This document shows positions 24,380 to 33,126 of a stretch of 64,000 bases of DNA, in pieces. Under the pieces are notes generated by a model, which did not search any database, was not told where the DNA came from, and worked only from the letters and a program-made list of their open reading frames with translations. The stretch is from Intestinibacillus sp. Marseille-P6563 (GTDB taxonomy: Bacteria > Bacillota > Clostridia > Oscillospirales > Butyricicoccaceae): the NCBI RefSeq assembly GCF_900604335.1, contig NZ_UWOD01000002.1, positions 1,478,918 through 1,542,917 on the forward strand. Reading direction: 5' to 3'. Positions within the stretch are counted from its first letter, which is position 1; the number at the start of each line of letters is the position of its first letter. Made by a program: the position numbers and the translations under genes.

Positions 24380-25720
24380 TTAGCGCTTGTTGGAACGCTT
24401 CCAGATGTTCATCTTTTCAGCGTCTGCGATGAGCTGTTCGCGGAAGTCCGGGTGCGCGATAGAGATGAGCGCTTCAGCACGCTCCCAGGACGACTTGCCC
24501 TTGAGGCATACCATGCCGTACTCGGTTACGACATAGTGGGTTGCCGAACGGGTATCGGTGACGATCGAGCCATTGGCCAGCGTCGGACGGATACGGGATG
24601 CGATGGTGCCGTCCTTCTGCTTGAAGGTGGATGCCAGGCAGATGAAGCTCTTGCCGCCCTTGGACAGGTATGCGCCCATGACGAAGTCCAGCTGGCCGCC
24701 GGTGCCCGAGATCTGCTTGGTGCCTGCGGATTCGGCGTTTACCTGGCCGTACAGGTCGATGTCAACCGCATTGTTGATCGAGATGAAGTTATCAATGCCC
24801 GCAATGACATGGACATCGTTGGTGTAGTCAACCGGGACCGATGCACATTCGGGGTTATTGTCCAGATAATCGTACAGCTTCTGGGTGCCGGCAGCGAACG
24901 CGTATGCCTGACGGCCGCGGTCGATGTTCTTATGACGGCCGGTGATCTTGCCTGCCATCGCGATGTCGACAAACGCATCGACATACATTTCGGTGTGAAC
25001 GCCCAGATCCTTCAGGTCAGAGTCTGCAATCATCGCGCCGATGGTGTTGGGCATACCGCCGATGCCGAGCTGCAGGCAAGCACCGTTCGGGATTTCGGGC
25101 ACGATCAGTTCGGCAACCTTGCGGTCTACGTCGGTTGCCGGGATGGAGCCCATCTGCGGCATACCCGGGTTGTCGCCTTCAACAATGCCGGTCACTTCGG
25201 AAACATGGATGCAGTCCTCCATGCCGCCCAGGCAGCGCGGCATATTGGTGTTGACTTCGACATAGATCTTGTCCGCTACGTCGCAAATTGCGCGCAGGTG
25301 GGAAGCCTGCGGGCCAAAGCTAAAGAAGCCGTGCTCGTCCATCGGTGCAACCTGCAGGAACGCAACGTCTACGTGACGGATGTTTTCGCGGTAGAAGCGC
25401 GGCAGTTCGGAATAACGCATCGAAGCATAGAAACCAGCACCGGTGGAGATGAACTTGCGTTCAATGCCCGACATGTGCCAGGAATTCCAGGTCATGTGCG
25501 CTGCCGGGTCCTCGATCTTGTAGATCTCGGGCACGCGTATCAAAACACCGCCGCGGAAGTTGACGTCGGTCAGTTCGGGCAGCCGCTTGGCCAGTGCCTT
25601 GTCGATCGCGTCCGGGGTGCCAACGCACCAACCGTAATCGACCCAGTCACCCGATTTTACGACCGCAGCAGCCTCGTCGGCGGTGGTCAGTTTCTGGCTG
25701 TATAAAGCTTTGTAATCCAT
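24380..25720 (-). CDS. but: Butyryl-CoA:acetate CoA-transferase-like enzyme
   Basis: 446 residues, the length of Faecalibacterium/Roseburia-type butyryl-CoA:acetate CoA-transferase. The region [15 protein letters not shown] followed by [19 protein letters not shown] (about 235-270) matches this family; the Glu in NAES is the expected catalytic residue that forms the CoA thioester. [13 protein letters not shown] and a late [12 protein letters not shown] are also typical. The enzyme takes CoA from butyryl-CoA to acetate in the last step of butyrate formation. 4-Hydroxybutyrate or succinyl-CoA transferases are close relatives and cannot be ruled out. A consensus promoter lies upstream. Confidence 0.88.
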   Translation of the reverse strand: MDYKALYSQKLTTADEAAAVVKSGDWVDYGWCVGTPDAIDKALAKRLPELTDVNFRGGVLIRVPEIYKIEDPAAHMTWNSWHMSGIERKFISTGAGFYASMRYSELPRFYRENIRHVDVAFLQVAPMDEHGFFSFGPQASHLRAICDVADKIYVEVNTNMPRCLGGMEDCIHVSEVTGIVEGDNPGMPQMGSIPATDVDRKVAELIVPEIPNGACLQLGIGGMPNTIGAMIADSDLKDLGVHTEMYVDAFVDIAMAGKITGRHKNIDRGRQAYAFAAGTQKLYDYLDNNPECASVPVDYTNDVHVIAGIDNFISINNAVDIDLYGQVNAESAGTKQISGTGGQLDFVMGAYLSKGGKSFICLASTFKQKDGTIASRIRPTLANGSIVTDTRSATHYVVTEYGMVCLKGKSSWERAEALISIAHPDFREQLIADAEKMNIWKRSNKR

Positions 25721-25763
25721 GGGAAACTCCTCCTCATTCTTCTAAAATAACCGTTTTGTCAAA

Positions 25764-25792
25764 ATTATATCAATGTAAGCGGGCAGCGTCAA
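25764..25792 (-). promoter_or_regulatory. Promoter of the CoA-transferase operon
   Basis: Minus strand TTGACG (25792-25787), 17-base spacer, TATAAT (25769-25764), ahead of the GAGGAGG ribosome site. The remaining 25793-26026 is AT-rich and holds no gene that I can support. Confidence 0.8.
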
Positions 25793-26026
25793 GCGGGCGG
25801 GGCCGCCAAAACCAAATTTACGCAACATGTACACATTTTCCATGCGGGATTTGACCAAAAAGCAAAAGAAAAGTGTGATAAACCACGAACATTCGGAAAG
25901 GTGAACAAATAAATGGTATTGAATTGCAACTATGAATGCGATACAATCAAAAAAAGGAAGGAAGTGAAATATATTCAAGAATAAAAATGTAGTAACTTTT
26001 CAGAGTATAAAGAGGAGAGCGAGTTT

Positions 26027-26644
26027 ATGCTAAGAAAAGTTATCTCTGGCCTGTTGATTATGACGATTCTATCGTCAAATTGTGCGATGGCAGTTTCCGA
26101 TACCCAGGGACAAGAACCGGATTCGGCGACTCCGATTGAATTGGTGGAGTTTGTACGTGATGATTCAATTCCTGTACCTTATAGCTTGGATGAAATCAAT
26201 TATTCGTATGAAGACTTGCGAAGAGTAGCAGTAGAGGACAACCAAGTTGGCGTATTACCTGGAGATATCATACAGTACAATAAAGAGTTATTGTGGGATC
26301 TTAACATTTCTGGTATGGAAGAAGCAGGGGAAATCACAAAATATAAGGATAATATCATCATAGGGTATATGACAGCAGAAAGCTATATAACGGCGACATA
26401 TTATCCAAATGGTGATTATGAAATCTATGCAAAGCCCTTAGAACAACCGGAAGAAAATACTGTGATTCAGGTGGAAGAATGCAGAAACGGAGTAGTCGAC
26501 CGCTATTTTTTGCGAAAACAAGTCACAATAGAGGATGATTCCGCTGCGGTTGCAGCATGGGCGAAAGGGGTGGCTTGTATCCTGCTGGTTTTGGCTATTA
26601 CAAAAGAGAAGATAAATGGGAGGCTTATCAATAACAAAGGGTGA
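26027..26644 (+). CDS. Secreted or membrane-anchored hypothetical protein, AT-rich
   Basis: 205 residues with a signal peptide (MLRKVISGLLIMTILSSNC, cleavage near Ala22 or a Cys20) and a hydrophobic segment near 180-195 (WAKGVACILLVLAI) that may anchor it. The central part is acidic with no known motif (VGVLPGDIIQYN, YITATYYPNGDYEIYAK). GAGGAGAG precedes the ATG. Base composition is much richer in AT than neighbouring genes, which suggests recent acquisition. The next lipoprotein gene begins almost at its stop. Confidence 0.65.
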   Translation: MLRKVISGLLIMTILSSNCAMAVSDTQGQEPDSATPIELVEFVRDDSIPVPYSLDEINYSYEDLRRVAVEDNQVGVLPGDIIQYNKELLWDLNISGMEEAGEITKYKDNIIIGYMTAESYITATYYPNGDYEIYAKPLEQPEENTVIQVEECRNGVVDRYFLRKQVTIEDDSAAVAAWAKGVACILLVLAITKEKINGRLINNKG

Positions 26645-26649
26645 ATGAC

Positions 26650-27480
26650 ATGAGAAAAACATGCAACTGGAAGTTCCTCATTGGGATATTCGCTCTTTTG
26701 GGCGCGGGATGCAGCCCGGCGTCGCAGGTGGCCGCACCTGGGCAGAATGCGTTGGAAAATACCCCGTTTTTTGCTTGGATGGAAGGCTATATTGCCCTAG
26801 CCGAAGGGGAAGAGTGGTCGCTGATGCTCACCTCGTTTCGTCCAGAGGGAACCAAAGACCCTGCACTTGAGCAGGCGAGCGCGGTCGAACTCGTGTTTGA
26901 GGATGACTTTTGCCCGATAGAAGTGATCGATGCCGAGGTGGTCGAACCGGGGGCACCGGCTCAGCAGGATGGTATGGTATTTGACGGATTGAGCCTGACG
27001 CTTTCGGCGGCGCAGCAGGGTACAGCGGCCTGCGAAGAGGTGATTTTGCATCAGCCCGATGGGAGCGAGGTACACCGCAAGATCGGCCGTCTGGTTTTTG
27101 ATGTAGGCCCGGTCGAGCCGGAAACCACCGCGCTCGATACCTATCCCGGGCCGGCGGTCGCGACTTCTTCGGACAGCCTGGTCTATACCTGGGATAAAGA
27201 GGACAAAAACGCGGTCATCACGGCGATTCAGTACGGGGAAGATTTTGTGATTACCTCGGCCGAGCAGATTGCAGACAGCGAGCCGGAAGCAAACGGGCTT
27301 CCAGCATCTGGCCGCATTGCCCTAGATGCGTACGATGCTCCCTATCTCTATATCAAGGCGAAAATCACAGTACAGGATGGAGCAGGAACGCACACCGAAT
27401 ACGCCAGGGGTTGCTACTGCGGCACCGATTTTGATGCGGATGACATCGCAGCATCCCGAGAGCATAATGCAGCCTCTTAA
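26650..27480 (+). CDS. Putative lipoprotein of unknown function
   Basis: 276 residues from ATG 26650; a GTG at 26641 is possible, but AAAGGGTG fits the later start. The N-terminus is a lipoprotein signal with lipobox LGAGC (Cys about 20). The mature part is acidic, probably beta-rich, without recognised domains (WSLMLTSFRPEG, EEVILHQPDGSEVHRKIG, YARGCYCGTDFDADD). It follows the AT-rich secreted protein by five bases and may be co-transcribed, yet has ordinary GC content. Confidence 0.7.
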   Translation: MRKTCNWKFLIGIFALLGAGCSPASQVAAPGQNALENTPFFAWMEGYIALAEGEEWSLMLTSFRPEGTKDPALEQASAVELVFEDDFCPIEVIDAEVVEPGAPAQQDGMVFDGLSLTLSAAQQGTAACEEVILHQPDGSEVHRKIGRLVFDVGPVEPETTALDTYPGPAVATSSDSLVYTWDKEDKNAVITAIQYGEDFVITSAEQIADSEPEANGLPASGRIALDAYDAPYLYIKAKITVQDGAGTHTEYARGCYCGTDFDADDIAASREHNAAS

Positions 27481-27493
27481 AAAACGCATAACA

Positions 27494-27522
27494 AAAGCCT
27501 TCCCGATTTGGGAAGGCTTTTT
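27494..27522. terminator. Bidirectional terminator between lipoprotein and threonine ammonia-lyase genes
   Basis: AAAGCCTTCCC pairs with GGGAAGGCTTT around GATTT, followed by TTTT. It lies between convergent genes. Confidence 0.8.
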
Positions 27523-27526
27523 GCAT

Positions 27527-28729
27527 TTACGCCAAAATGGTGTACCCGTTTTTGCGCAGCACGTCCAGCAGGCGCTTGCCGTGCTCCTTGCCGCCGACCT
27601 CGCACACCACATGGATGATGGCGTCGCCGATGTCCAGATCGGCCTGTACACGGTCGTGGTTGAAGAGGATCACATTGGCATTCTGCTCGGCCACCAGATG
27701 CGCAAACCGTTCGAGCGAACCGGGCGCATCGGGCATAATGGTCGAGAACTTCAAATGACGGCCGCGGGTGACCAGACCCTTTTCGACCACCTTGTGGATG
27801 AACGACACGTCAATGTTGCCGCCCGACAGCACACAGCACACCTTTTTGCCGCGGATGTCCACCTTGTGGTTGAGGACAGCGGCCAGCGGGGCAGCGCCCG
27901 AAGGCTCGACCACCTGCTTGGTGCGTTCGAGCAGCAGCAGGATGGCGCCCGCGATCTCGGAATCGGATACGGTGACCATCTGGTCGACGTACTGGTTGAT
28001 GTAAGCCATGGTCTTTTCGCCCGGGGTCTTGACCGCGATGCCGTCGGCGATGGTGTGCACCGAGGTCGAGGGCTGGACCTTGTCCTTGCCGAACGATGCG
28101 ACGATGGCGTTGGCGCCTTCGGCCTGAACACCGATGACCTGAATGCGCGGATTGATCTGCTTGATGCAGGCCGCAACACCCGAAATCAGGCCGCCGCCGC
28201 CCGCCGGGACAAAAATCATATCGACAGTCGGCAGGTCGGACAAAATCTCCAGCGCGATCGTGCCCTGTCCGGCCATGACATCTTCGTCGTCAAAGGGGTG
28301 GATGAACTCCGCGCCCTCCTGCTCGACGATCTCACACGCCTTGGCATAAGCTTCGTCGTAGATGGAGCCGTGCAGCACGACCTTGGCGCCGTAGCCTTCG
28401 GTGGCCGACACCTTGGCGATGGGCGTCGAACGCGGCATCACGATGGTCGCCGGGACGCCGATCTGGCTGGCTGCAAAGGCCACGCCCTGCGCATGGTTGC
28501 CGGCCGACGACGCAACGACTGCCGACAGACCGCCTTCTTCATAGCGCTTCATGATTTTATTGTACGCGCCGCGCACCTTAAACGAACCGGTTTTCTGCTG
28601 GTTTTCATATTTCAGATACACTTCCGCCCCCGACATTTCCGAAAAGGTCTTGGACGAGGAAAGCGGAATGGTATGGATCACATTTTTCAGACGGCCGGCC
28701 GCCGCCTGGAAGTCGTTGACGCTTAACAT
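27527..28729 (-). CDS. ilvA: Threonine ammonia-lyase with C-terminal ACT domain
   Basis: 400 residues, the length of the shorter IlvA/TdcB-type enzymes. The PLP lysine is in KTGSFKVRGAYNKI (about 50), with SAGNHAQGVAFAA (about 75) and the phosphate loop VPAGGGGLISGVA (about 180). The last 75 residues (HLKFSTIMPDAPGSLERF onward) are an ACT regulatory domain. The enzyme deaminates threonine to 2-oxobutanoate for isoleucine synthesis or catabolism. AAGGAGAAA precedes the ATG. No ilv genes are next to it. Serine dehydratase activity is possible as a side function. Confidence 0.92.
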   Translation of the reverse strand: MLSVNDFQAAAGRLKNVIHTIPLSSSKTFSEMSGAEVYLKYENQQKTGSFKVRGAYNKIMKRYEEGGLSAVVASSAGNHAQGVAFAASQIGVPATIVMPRSTPIAKVSATEGYGAKVVLHGSIYDEAYAKACEIVEQEGAEFIHPFDDEDVMAGQGTIALEILSDLPTVDMIFVPAGGGGLISGVAACIKQINPRIQVIGVQAEGANAIVASFGKDKVQPSTSVHTIADGIAVKTPGEKTMAYINQYVDQMVTVSDSEIAGAILLLLERTKQVVEPSGAAPLAAVLNHKVDIRGKKVCCVLSGGNIDVSFIHKVVEKGLVTRGRHLKFSTIMPDAPGSLERFAHLVAEQNANVILFNHDRVQADLDIGDAIIHVVCEVGGKEHGKRLLDVLRKNGYTILA

Positions 28730-28825
28730 GACGGTTTCTCCTTTTTAACTTTCAATTCCATATAAATATAGCATGCATGCACAAGGAATGCAACGGAAAT
28801 TGGTTTTTTTCTCGCCCATTGCCAC

Positions 28826-28854
28826 TTGTCAACGGCTCAGGGCGTTGTTATAAT
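28826..28854 (+). promoter_or_regulatory. Promoter of the DivIVA-like gene
   Basis: TTGTCA (28826-28831), 17-base spacer, TATAAT (28849-28854); start expected near 28861, with AAAGGAGG before the ATG at 28908. Confidence 0.85.
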
Positions 28855-28907
28855 AGGATTGACAGAAATTAAACAAACACCTGGGAACAGAAAAAGGAGG
28901 GCCTCCT

Positions 28908-29687
28908 ATGGGCGATCTGGAGATCGGCTTTCGCAGCGCAGTCGTCGGCGGATTCCAGCGCGACGATGTGCTCAAATATATCGAAGAGGCCGCGCAAAAA
29001 CATGCGCAGGAAATCGCAGAACTGAAAGACAAACTGGACAAGGCCGAACAGGACGCCAAGAACCGGGCTGAAAAAGTAGCTGAGCTGACGCAGAAGAACG
29101 CCGGGCTGCTCGAGCGTCTGGGCGAGATGACTATGGAGTTGGACAAGGCCAAGGCCGATCTGGACGAGCGCGACCGTTCGCTCGCGCTGGCCGGCGAGGA
29201 GTCCACCGTACAAAACGAATGCTACGAGGAGCTGCATACGCAGTATAAGACGCTCGAAAGCGAGTGTGCCCGCCTGCGGGAGCAAAATCAGAAGCTGCAA
29301 GCACGGTCGGACGAATATACCGCCGCCCGCGACCATCTGGCCGAGATCGAGCTGTGTGCCCACCGGCGCGCACAGGAACTCGAAGAGCAGGCGCAAAAGC
29401 ATGCGGCCCAGATCGAAGCCGATGCCGAACGCCGCATCGAGGCCATGAAGCGCGAACTGGAAAACACGCGGCAGGAATACAGCAACACCCTGCGCCGCAC
29501 CCAGCAGGCCGCCGATGAGGCGCGCCGCCGCACCGAGGAGATCCTCAACCGGCTGGGCAGCGGTTCGGAGACTCCGACCGAAAAAAATCCACCGGCTCCG
29601 GCACCCGAACGGCATACGGCTCTGGACGATGTTTTGCGGAGCGTCAAACCGGCGCGCAATGGAGGGAATCCCAATGGCACATTATGA
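28908..29687 (+). CDS. DivIVA-like coiled-coil protein
   Basis: 259 residues. The start IGFRSAVVGGFQRDDVLKYIEE resembles the membrane-binding N-terminus of DivIVA/GpsB-like proteins (F-R-x5-GG/GY-x-x-x-D-V-x-x-Y/F-I/L). Residues 28-215 are almost continuous coiled coil rich in Glu, Lys, Ala, Arg. The tail (220-259) is Pro-rich and disordered. Such proteins organise cell poles or division. Its last 14 bases overlap the next gene, a fumarase beta subunit, which is an odd partner. Confidence 0.75.
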   Translation: MGDLEIGFRSAVVGGFQRDDVLKYIEEAAQKHAQEIAELKDKLDKAEQDAKNRAEKVAELTQKNAGLLERLGEMTMELDKAKADLDERDRSLALAGEESTVQNECYEELHTQYKTLESECARLREQNQKLQARSDEYTAARDHLAEIELCAHRRAQELEEQAQKHAAQIEADAERRIEAMKRELENTRQEYSNTLRRTQQAADEARRRTEEILNRLGSGSETPTEKNPPAPAPERHTALDDVLRSVKPARNGGNPNGTL

Positions 29688-30234
29688 TTTACATACAAAA
29701 GACCTCAAGGCCATGGCGCCCAAGCTGCGCGCGGGCGATACCGTGACCCTGACCGGTACCTTATATACGGCACGCGATGCCGCGCACAAGCGCATCGTGA
29801 CCGCCATGCAGGAGGGCACCCCCCTGCCGTTTGATCTGGACGGCGCAGCCGTCTATTATGCAGGCCCGACCCCGGCCAAGCCCGGCCAGGTCATCGGTTC
29901 GGTCGGTCCGACCACCTCGGGCCGCATGGACCCCTATGCACCGGCACTGCTCGATGCCGGGCTGTGCTGCATGATCGGCAAGGGTGTACGCGGTCCGGGT
30001 GTACTCGAGGCCATGCGCCGCAACGGCGCGGTTTATATGGTCGCGATCGGCGGCGCAGGTGCAGTCAAAGCCGACTCGATCAAGGGCCTGGAAGTGGTCG
30101 CTTATGACGATCTGGGCTGCGAATCGGTCAAGCGGCTGACCGTGGAAGGCTTTACCGCCATCGTGTCTATGGACTGTGTGGGCGGCAACCTCTATGAAGA
30201 AGGGGTCGCCAAGTACAAAGCGCAAAACGTCTGA
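29674..30234 (+). CDS. Class I fumarate hydratase/tartrate dehydratase beta subunit
   Basis: 186 residues from ATG 29674 (GGAGGGAAT upstream, inside the previous gene). It matches the C-terminal Fe-S hydro-lyase domain family: LRAGDTVTLTGTLYTARDAAHKR (in part, about 16-38), YYAGPTPAKPGQ, GPTTSGRMDPYAPALLDAG and MIGKG followed by MVAIGGAGAV. Usually it pairs with an alpha subunit to hydrate fumarate; no alpha gene is present in the window. It overlaps the coiled-coil gene by 14 bases and precedes the hydrogenase. Confidence 0.88.
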   Translation: MAHYDLHTKDLKAMAPKLRAGDTVTLTGTLYTARDAAHKRIVTAMQEGTPLPFDLDGAAVYYAGPTPAKPGQVIGSVGPTTSGRMDPYAPALLDAGLCCMIGKGVRGPGVLEAMRRNGAVYMVAIGGAGAVKADSIKGLEVVAYDDLGCESVKRLTVEGFTAIVSMDCVGGNLYEEGVAKYKAQNV

Positions 30235-30331
30235 ATTCCCGTTTTGGGGTCGGGCGATGCAATAGAGAGAGTTTGGAAAGAGAAGGAAGAGTTAAGTTCA
30301 TGTTGATGAAAGTGGAGGAATGAAAAAGAAG

Positions 30332-31774
30332 ATGAGAACATTTGAAACCGATGTGCAGCTGCTCAAGTATCGCGTACTCAAGGAAGTTGCCATTCGTGCC
30401 TTTGACGGCAACCTGATGGAGTCTTATTATGAGATTCCGAAGATCATCTCGCCGGGTCCCAAGGCTACCATGCGTTGCTGCATCTACAAGGAACGCGCCA
30501 TTGCGCAGGAGCGTGTCCGTCTGGCGATGGGCGGCGACCGCCGCAACCCCAGCGTGATCGAAGTTATCCCGATCGCCTGCGACGAATGCCCGGTTGAGCG
30601 CTACACCGTTTCCGAATCGTGCCGCGGCTGTATTTCCCAGCGCTGCATCAAGAACTGCCCCAAGAATGCGATTTCCAAGGACAAAAACGGCCGTGCTGTC
30701 ATCGATCTGGATGCCTGCATCGAATGCGGCCGCTGCGCCAAGGTCTGCCCCTATGGTGCGATTACCGAGCATGTGCGTCCGTGTGAACGCTCGTGCAAGG
30801 TGGGCGCAATTGCCATGAACGAGGAAAAGAAGGCGCAGATCAATCCGGATAAGTGCATCTCGTGCGGCGCCTGTGTATCGGCCTGCCCGTTTGGCGCGGT
30901 GATGGACAAGTCGTTCATGGTCGATGCTATCAACCTCATCCACAACGCGGTCGACCGCTTTGGCGAACGCAATTACAAGGTCGCAGCCATCGTGGCACCG
31001 GCCATCGCGTCGCAGTTTGAAGGCTGCTCGCTCGGCCAGGTGGCATCCGGTATCCGTGCGCTCGGTATCGACTATGTCGTCGAAGCCGCAATGGGCGCCG
31101 ATATGGTTGCCGACAAGGAAGCACAGGAGCTGGCCGAAAAGGGCTTTTTGACCTCGTCCTGCTGCCCGGCCTTTGTTTCGTACATCCAGAAGCAGATGCC
31201 CGAACTGGCGGACAACATTTCGCACAACCTGTCCCCCATGGCCGAGATCGGCAAGTTCATCAAGATCAATGCCGAAACTCCGGTCAAGACCATCTTCATC
31301 GGGCCGTGCACGGCGAAGAAGGAAGAAAAGTGCAAGCCCACGGTCGATATGTGGATCGACTGCGTGCTGACCTTTGAAGAATTGCAGGCCATGATCGACG
31401 CCAAGGAGATCAACCTGTCGGATATGGACGAGACCCCGATCAACGATGCGTCCTATTTCGGTCGTGTCTTTGGCCGTTCGGGCGGTCTGACCGAGGCGGT
31501 GCTGCAAGTCGCCAAGGAGCGCAACCTGGACTTTGAAGTCAAGGCCGAGATTTGCAGCGGCATTGAAGAATGCAAGGTCGCTCTGCTCAAGGCTAAGGTT
31601 GGCAAGCTGGGCAAGAACTTCATCGAAGGCATGGCGTGCCCGGGCGGCTGCATTGGCGGCGCCGGCAGCCTGACCCATGAGCCCAAGAGCCGCATGAAGG
31701 TCGACCAGTACGGCAAGAAGAGCCAGCACGAAGGCGTAGAAGACGCCATTGAAAAGTACAAAGTCGGCGTATAA
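30332..31774 (+). CDS. Monomeric [FeFe] hydrogenase, group B-like
   Basis: 480 residues from ATG 30332; an ATG at 30320 directly abuts GGAGGA and is too close. Three ferredoxin-type motifs bind [4Fe-4S] clusters (SCRGCISQRCIKNCP, DACIECGRCAKVCP, DKCISCGACVSACP, about 110-195). H-cluster motifs follow: L1 TSSCCPAF, L2 GPCTAKKEEK and L3 EGMACPGGCIGGAG. The L2 GPC (not MPC) and the L3 without the last Pro fit group B hydrogenases, whose role in fermentative H2 metabolism is less well known. An additional PCERSC pair occurs between ferredoxin motifs. Its terminator was split by an IS3 element. Confidence 0.88.
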   Translation: MRTFETDVQLLKYRVLKEVAIRAFDGNLMESYYEIPKIISPGPKATMRCCIYKERAIAQERVRLAMGGDRRNPSVIEVIPIACDECPVERYTVSESCRGCISQRCIKNCPKNAISKDKNGRAVIDLDACIECGRCAKVCPYGAITEHVRPCERSCKVGAIAMNEEKKAQINPDKCISCGACVSACPFGAVMDKSFMVDAINLIHNAVDRFGERNYKVAAIVAPAIASQFEGCSLGQVASGIRALGIDYVVEAAMGADMVADKEAQELAEKGFLTSSCCPAFVSYIQKQMPELADNISHNLSPMAEIGKFIKINAETPVKTIFIGPCTAKKEEKCKPTVDMWIDCVLTFEELQAMIDAKEINLSDMDETPINDASYFGRVFGRSGGLTEAVLQVAKERNLDFEVKAEICSGIEECKVALLKAKVGKLGKNFIEGMACPGGCIGGAGSLTHEPKSRMKVDQYGKKSQHEGVEDAIEKYKVGV

Positions 31775-31860
31775 AACAAATAAAACCCGGTATGGGAAAC
31801 TGGACTGCCCCAGATTGTGCGGACAGTACAAAAAAGAGCCCTGGTAGGAAAGATTGAGTT

Positions 31861-32718
31861 TTAAGCGGAGAGGCGTCGCGTAAGCGGCGCTTCTCCAGTC
31901 TTTAGCTGGATGCGCTCATGGTTGTAAAAGTAGATGTAGCGGTCAATCATTTCATTGGCTTGCGAGAAGGTAGCCGGTTTGTGGCGGTAGATGCACTCTG
32001 TTTTGAGGATAGAGAAGAAATTTTCCGCCATAGCGTTGTCATAAGGATTTCCACGTCTTGACATAGACGGCGTAATGCCGTATGTTTGAGTTAGCTCAAA
32101 ATATGCTTGTGAGGCGTACTGAGCACCCTGGTCGCTGTGGAGCTGCAACTCCGCAGCGACCCTCTTTTTCTCTTGCTTCATTGCCAGACGAATGGTGTCC
32201 AGAACCAGATTCACCGTTTGTTCCGTTCCGGTTTTGTAAGCCACAATACTGTTGTCATAGAGATCCCGGATCATGGACAGGTACAGTACGCCCTGCCTGG
32301 TGTGGATGTAGGAGATGTCCGTTACCCATTTGCTGTTGGGCTTGTCGGCCTGAAACTGCCTGCTTAGCAGATTCTCGTACTTGTGGAGCTGCTGCCCCAT
32401 CTGCTGCCATTTCCTGCGTCGGCGGATTTCTGAGAGCAGATCATATTTCTTCATAATTCGCAGCACTGTTTTTGGATTACAGAAAATATTCTGGTTCTTC
32501 AGCCATAGACACATCCGCCGGTAGCCGTAGGTGCGGAAGCTGCGTTCCCGCTGTTGTCCAATTAGTTCTGCAAGAGCTGCGTCCTTCTCCGGCTTACCAA
32601 GGCGATGGACGAAGGCATAGTATCCGCTTCTGGATACTCCAAAGAATTTGCACATAACTGCCACGGGATACTCTGCTCTGTGACGATATATGATGTGATA
32701 TTTTACCTTTGCCCTCAC
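31861..32718 (-). CDS. IS3-family transposase OrfB (DDE integrase core)
   Basis: 285 residues. HTH_21-like start (AEYPVAVMCKFFGVSRSGYY), then a retroviral-type integrase core with the first Asp in SKWVTDISYIHT (about 135), the second in LQLHSDQGAQYAS (about 198) and the Glu in NAMAENFFSILKTE (about 233). It starts at GTG 32718, overlapping the OrfA stop by four bases (GTGA), so translation is coupled; IS3 elements can also make an OrfAB fusion by frameshift. The reading frame is intact. Confidence 0.94.
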   Translation of the reverse strand: MRAKVKYHIIYRHRAEYPVAVMCKFFGVSRSGYYAFVHRLGKPEKDAALAELIGQQRERSFRTYGYRRMCLWLKNQNIFCNPKTVLRIMKKYDLLSEIRRRRKWQQMGQQLHKYENLLSRQFQADKPNSKWVTDISYIHTRQGVLYLSMIRDLYDNSIVAYKTGTEQTVNLVLDTIRLAMKQEKKRVAAELQLHSDQGAQYASQAYFELTQTYGITPSMSRRGNPYDNAMAENFFSILKTECIYRHKPATFSQANEMIDRYIYFYNHERIQLKTGEAPLTRRLSA

Positions 32719-33029
32719 TTCCTTCCTATGCAGTGCAGAAAATCCCGCAGCAGTTTATTCTCCATACGAAGTCGCTGGATCTCATGTGCCTGCTCGGTTA
32801 CAATATCTCTTGGTGCGGCATTTGTTCTTGGCCGCCCTTGGGGCCGCGCAAGGATGCCAGCTTCTAACATACGTTCTTTCCTCCGTTCACGCTTAAGTAG
32901 ACTTTTTATCACCTGCTTATCCTGAAAACCGTAATATTCTGCAACTTCCCGCTGGGTTTTCCCCGCTGCCAGCATAGCCTTGATTTCTGGCAACAGCACT
33001 TGAATGTGTGTGTATTTTCGTTTCTCCAT
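32715..33029 (-). CDS. IS3-family transposase OrfA (helix-turn-helix)
   Basis: 104 residues: a helix-turn-helix of the transposase_8 type (LLPEIKAMLAAGKTQREVAEYYG, about 9-31) and a short leucine-rich C-terminal helix (VTEQAHEIQRLRMENKLLRDFL) that usually lets OrfA dimerise and bind the IS ends. It precedes and overlaps OrfB. Confidence 0.92.
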   Translation of the reverse strand: MEKRKYTHIQVLLPEIKAMLAAGKTQREVAEYYGFQDKQVIKSLLKRERRKERMLEAGILARPQGRPRTNAAPRDIVTEQAHEIQRLRMENKLLRDFLHCIGRK

Positions 33030-33126
33030 GACAAAACCCCCTGATGTAGTCTATTTTCCTACATCAGGGGGTTTTTGTCACTGTCCATTTTTACTGGACC
33101 GGTTCAAACCATACCGGGTTCTTTTT

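Larger units (their letters stand above)
31801..33106 (-). mobile_element. IS3-family insertion sequence (IS150-like)
   Basis: 1306 bases bounded by imperfect inverted repeats starting TGGACTGCCCCAG at 31801 and, read from the right on the minus strand, TGAACCGGTCCAG at 33106; both contain GGACAGT further in. A 3-bp direct repeat AAC flanks it (31798-31800 and 33107-33109). It carries orfA and orfB on the minus strand. Confidence 0.92.
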
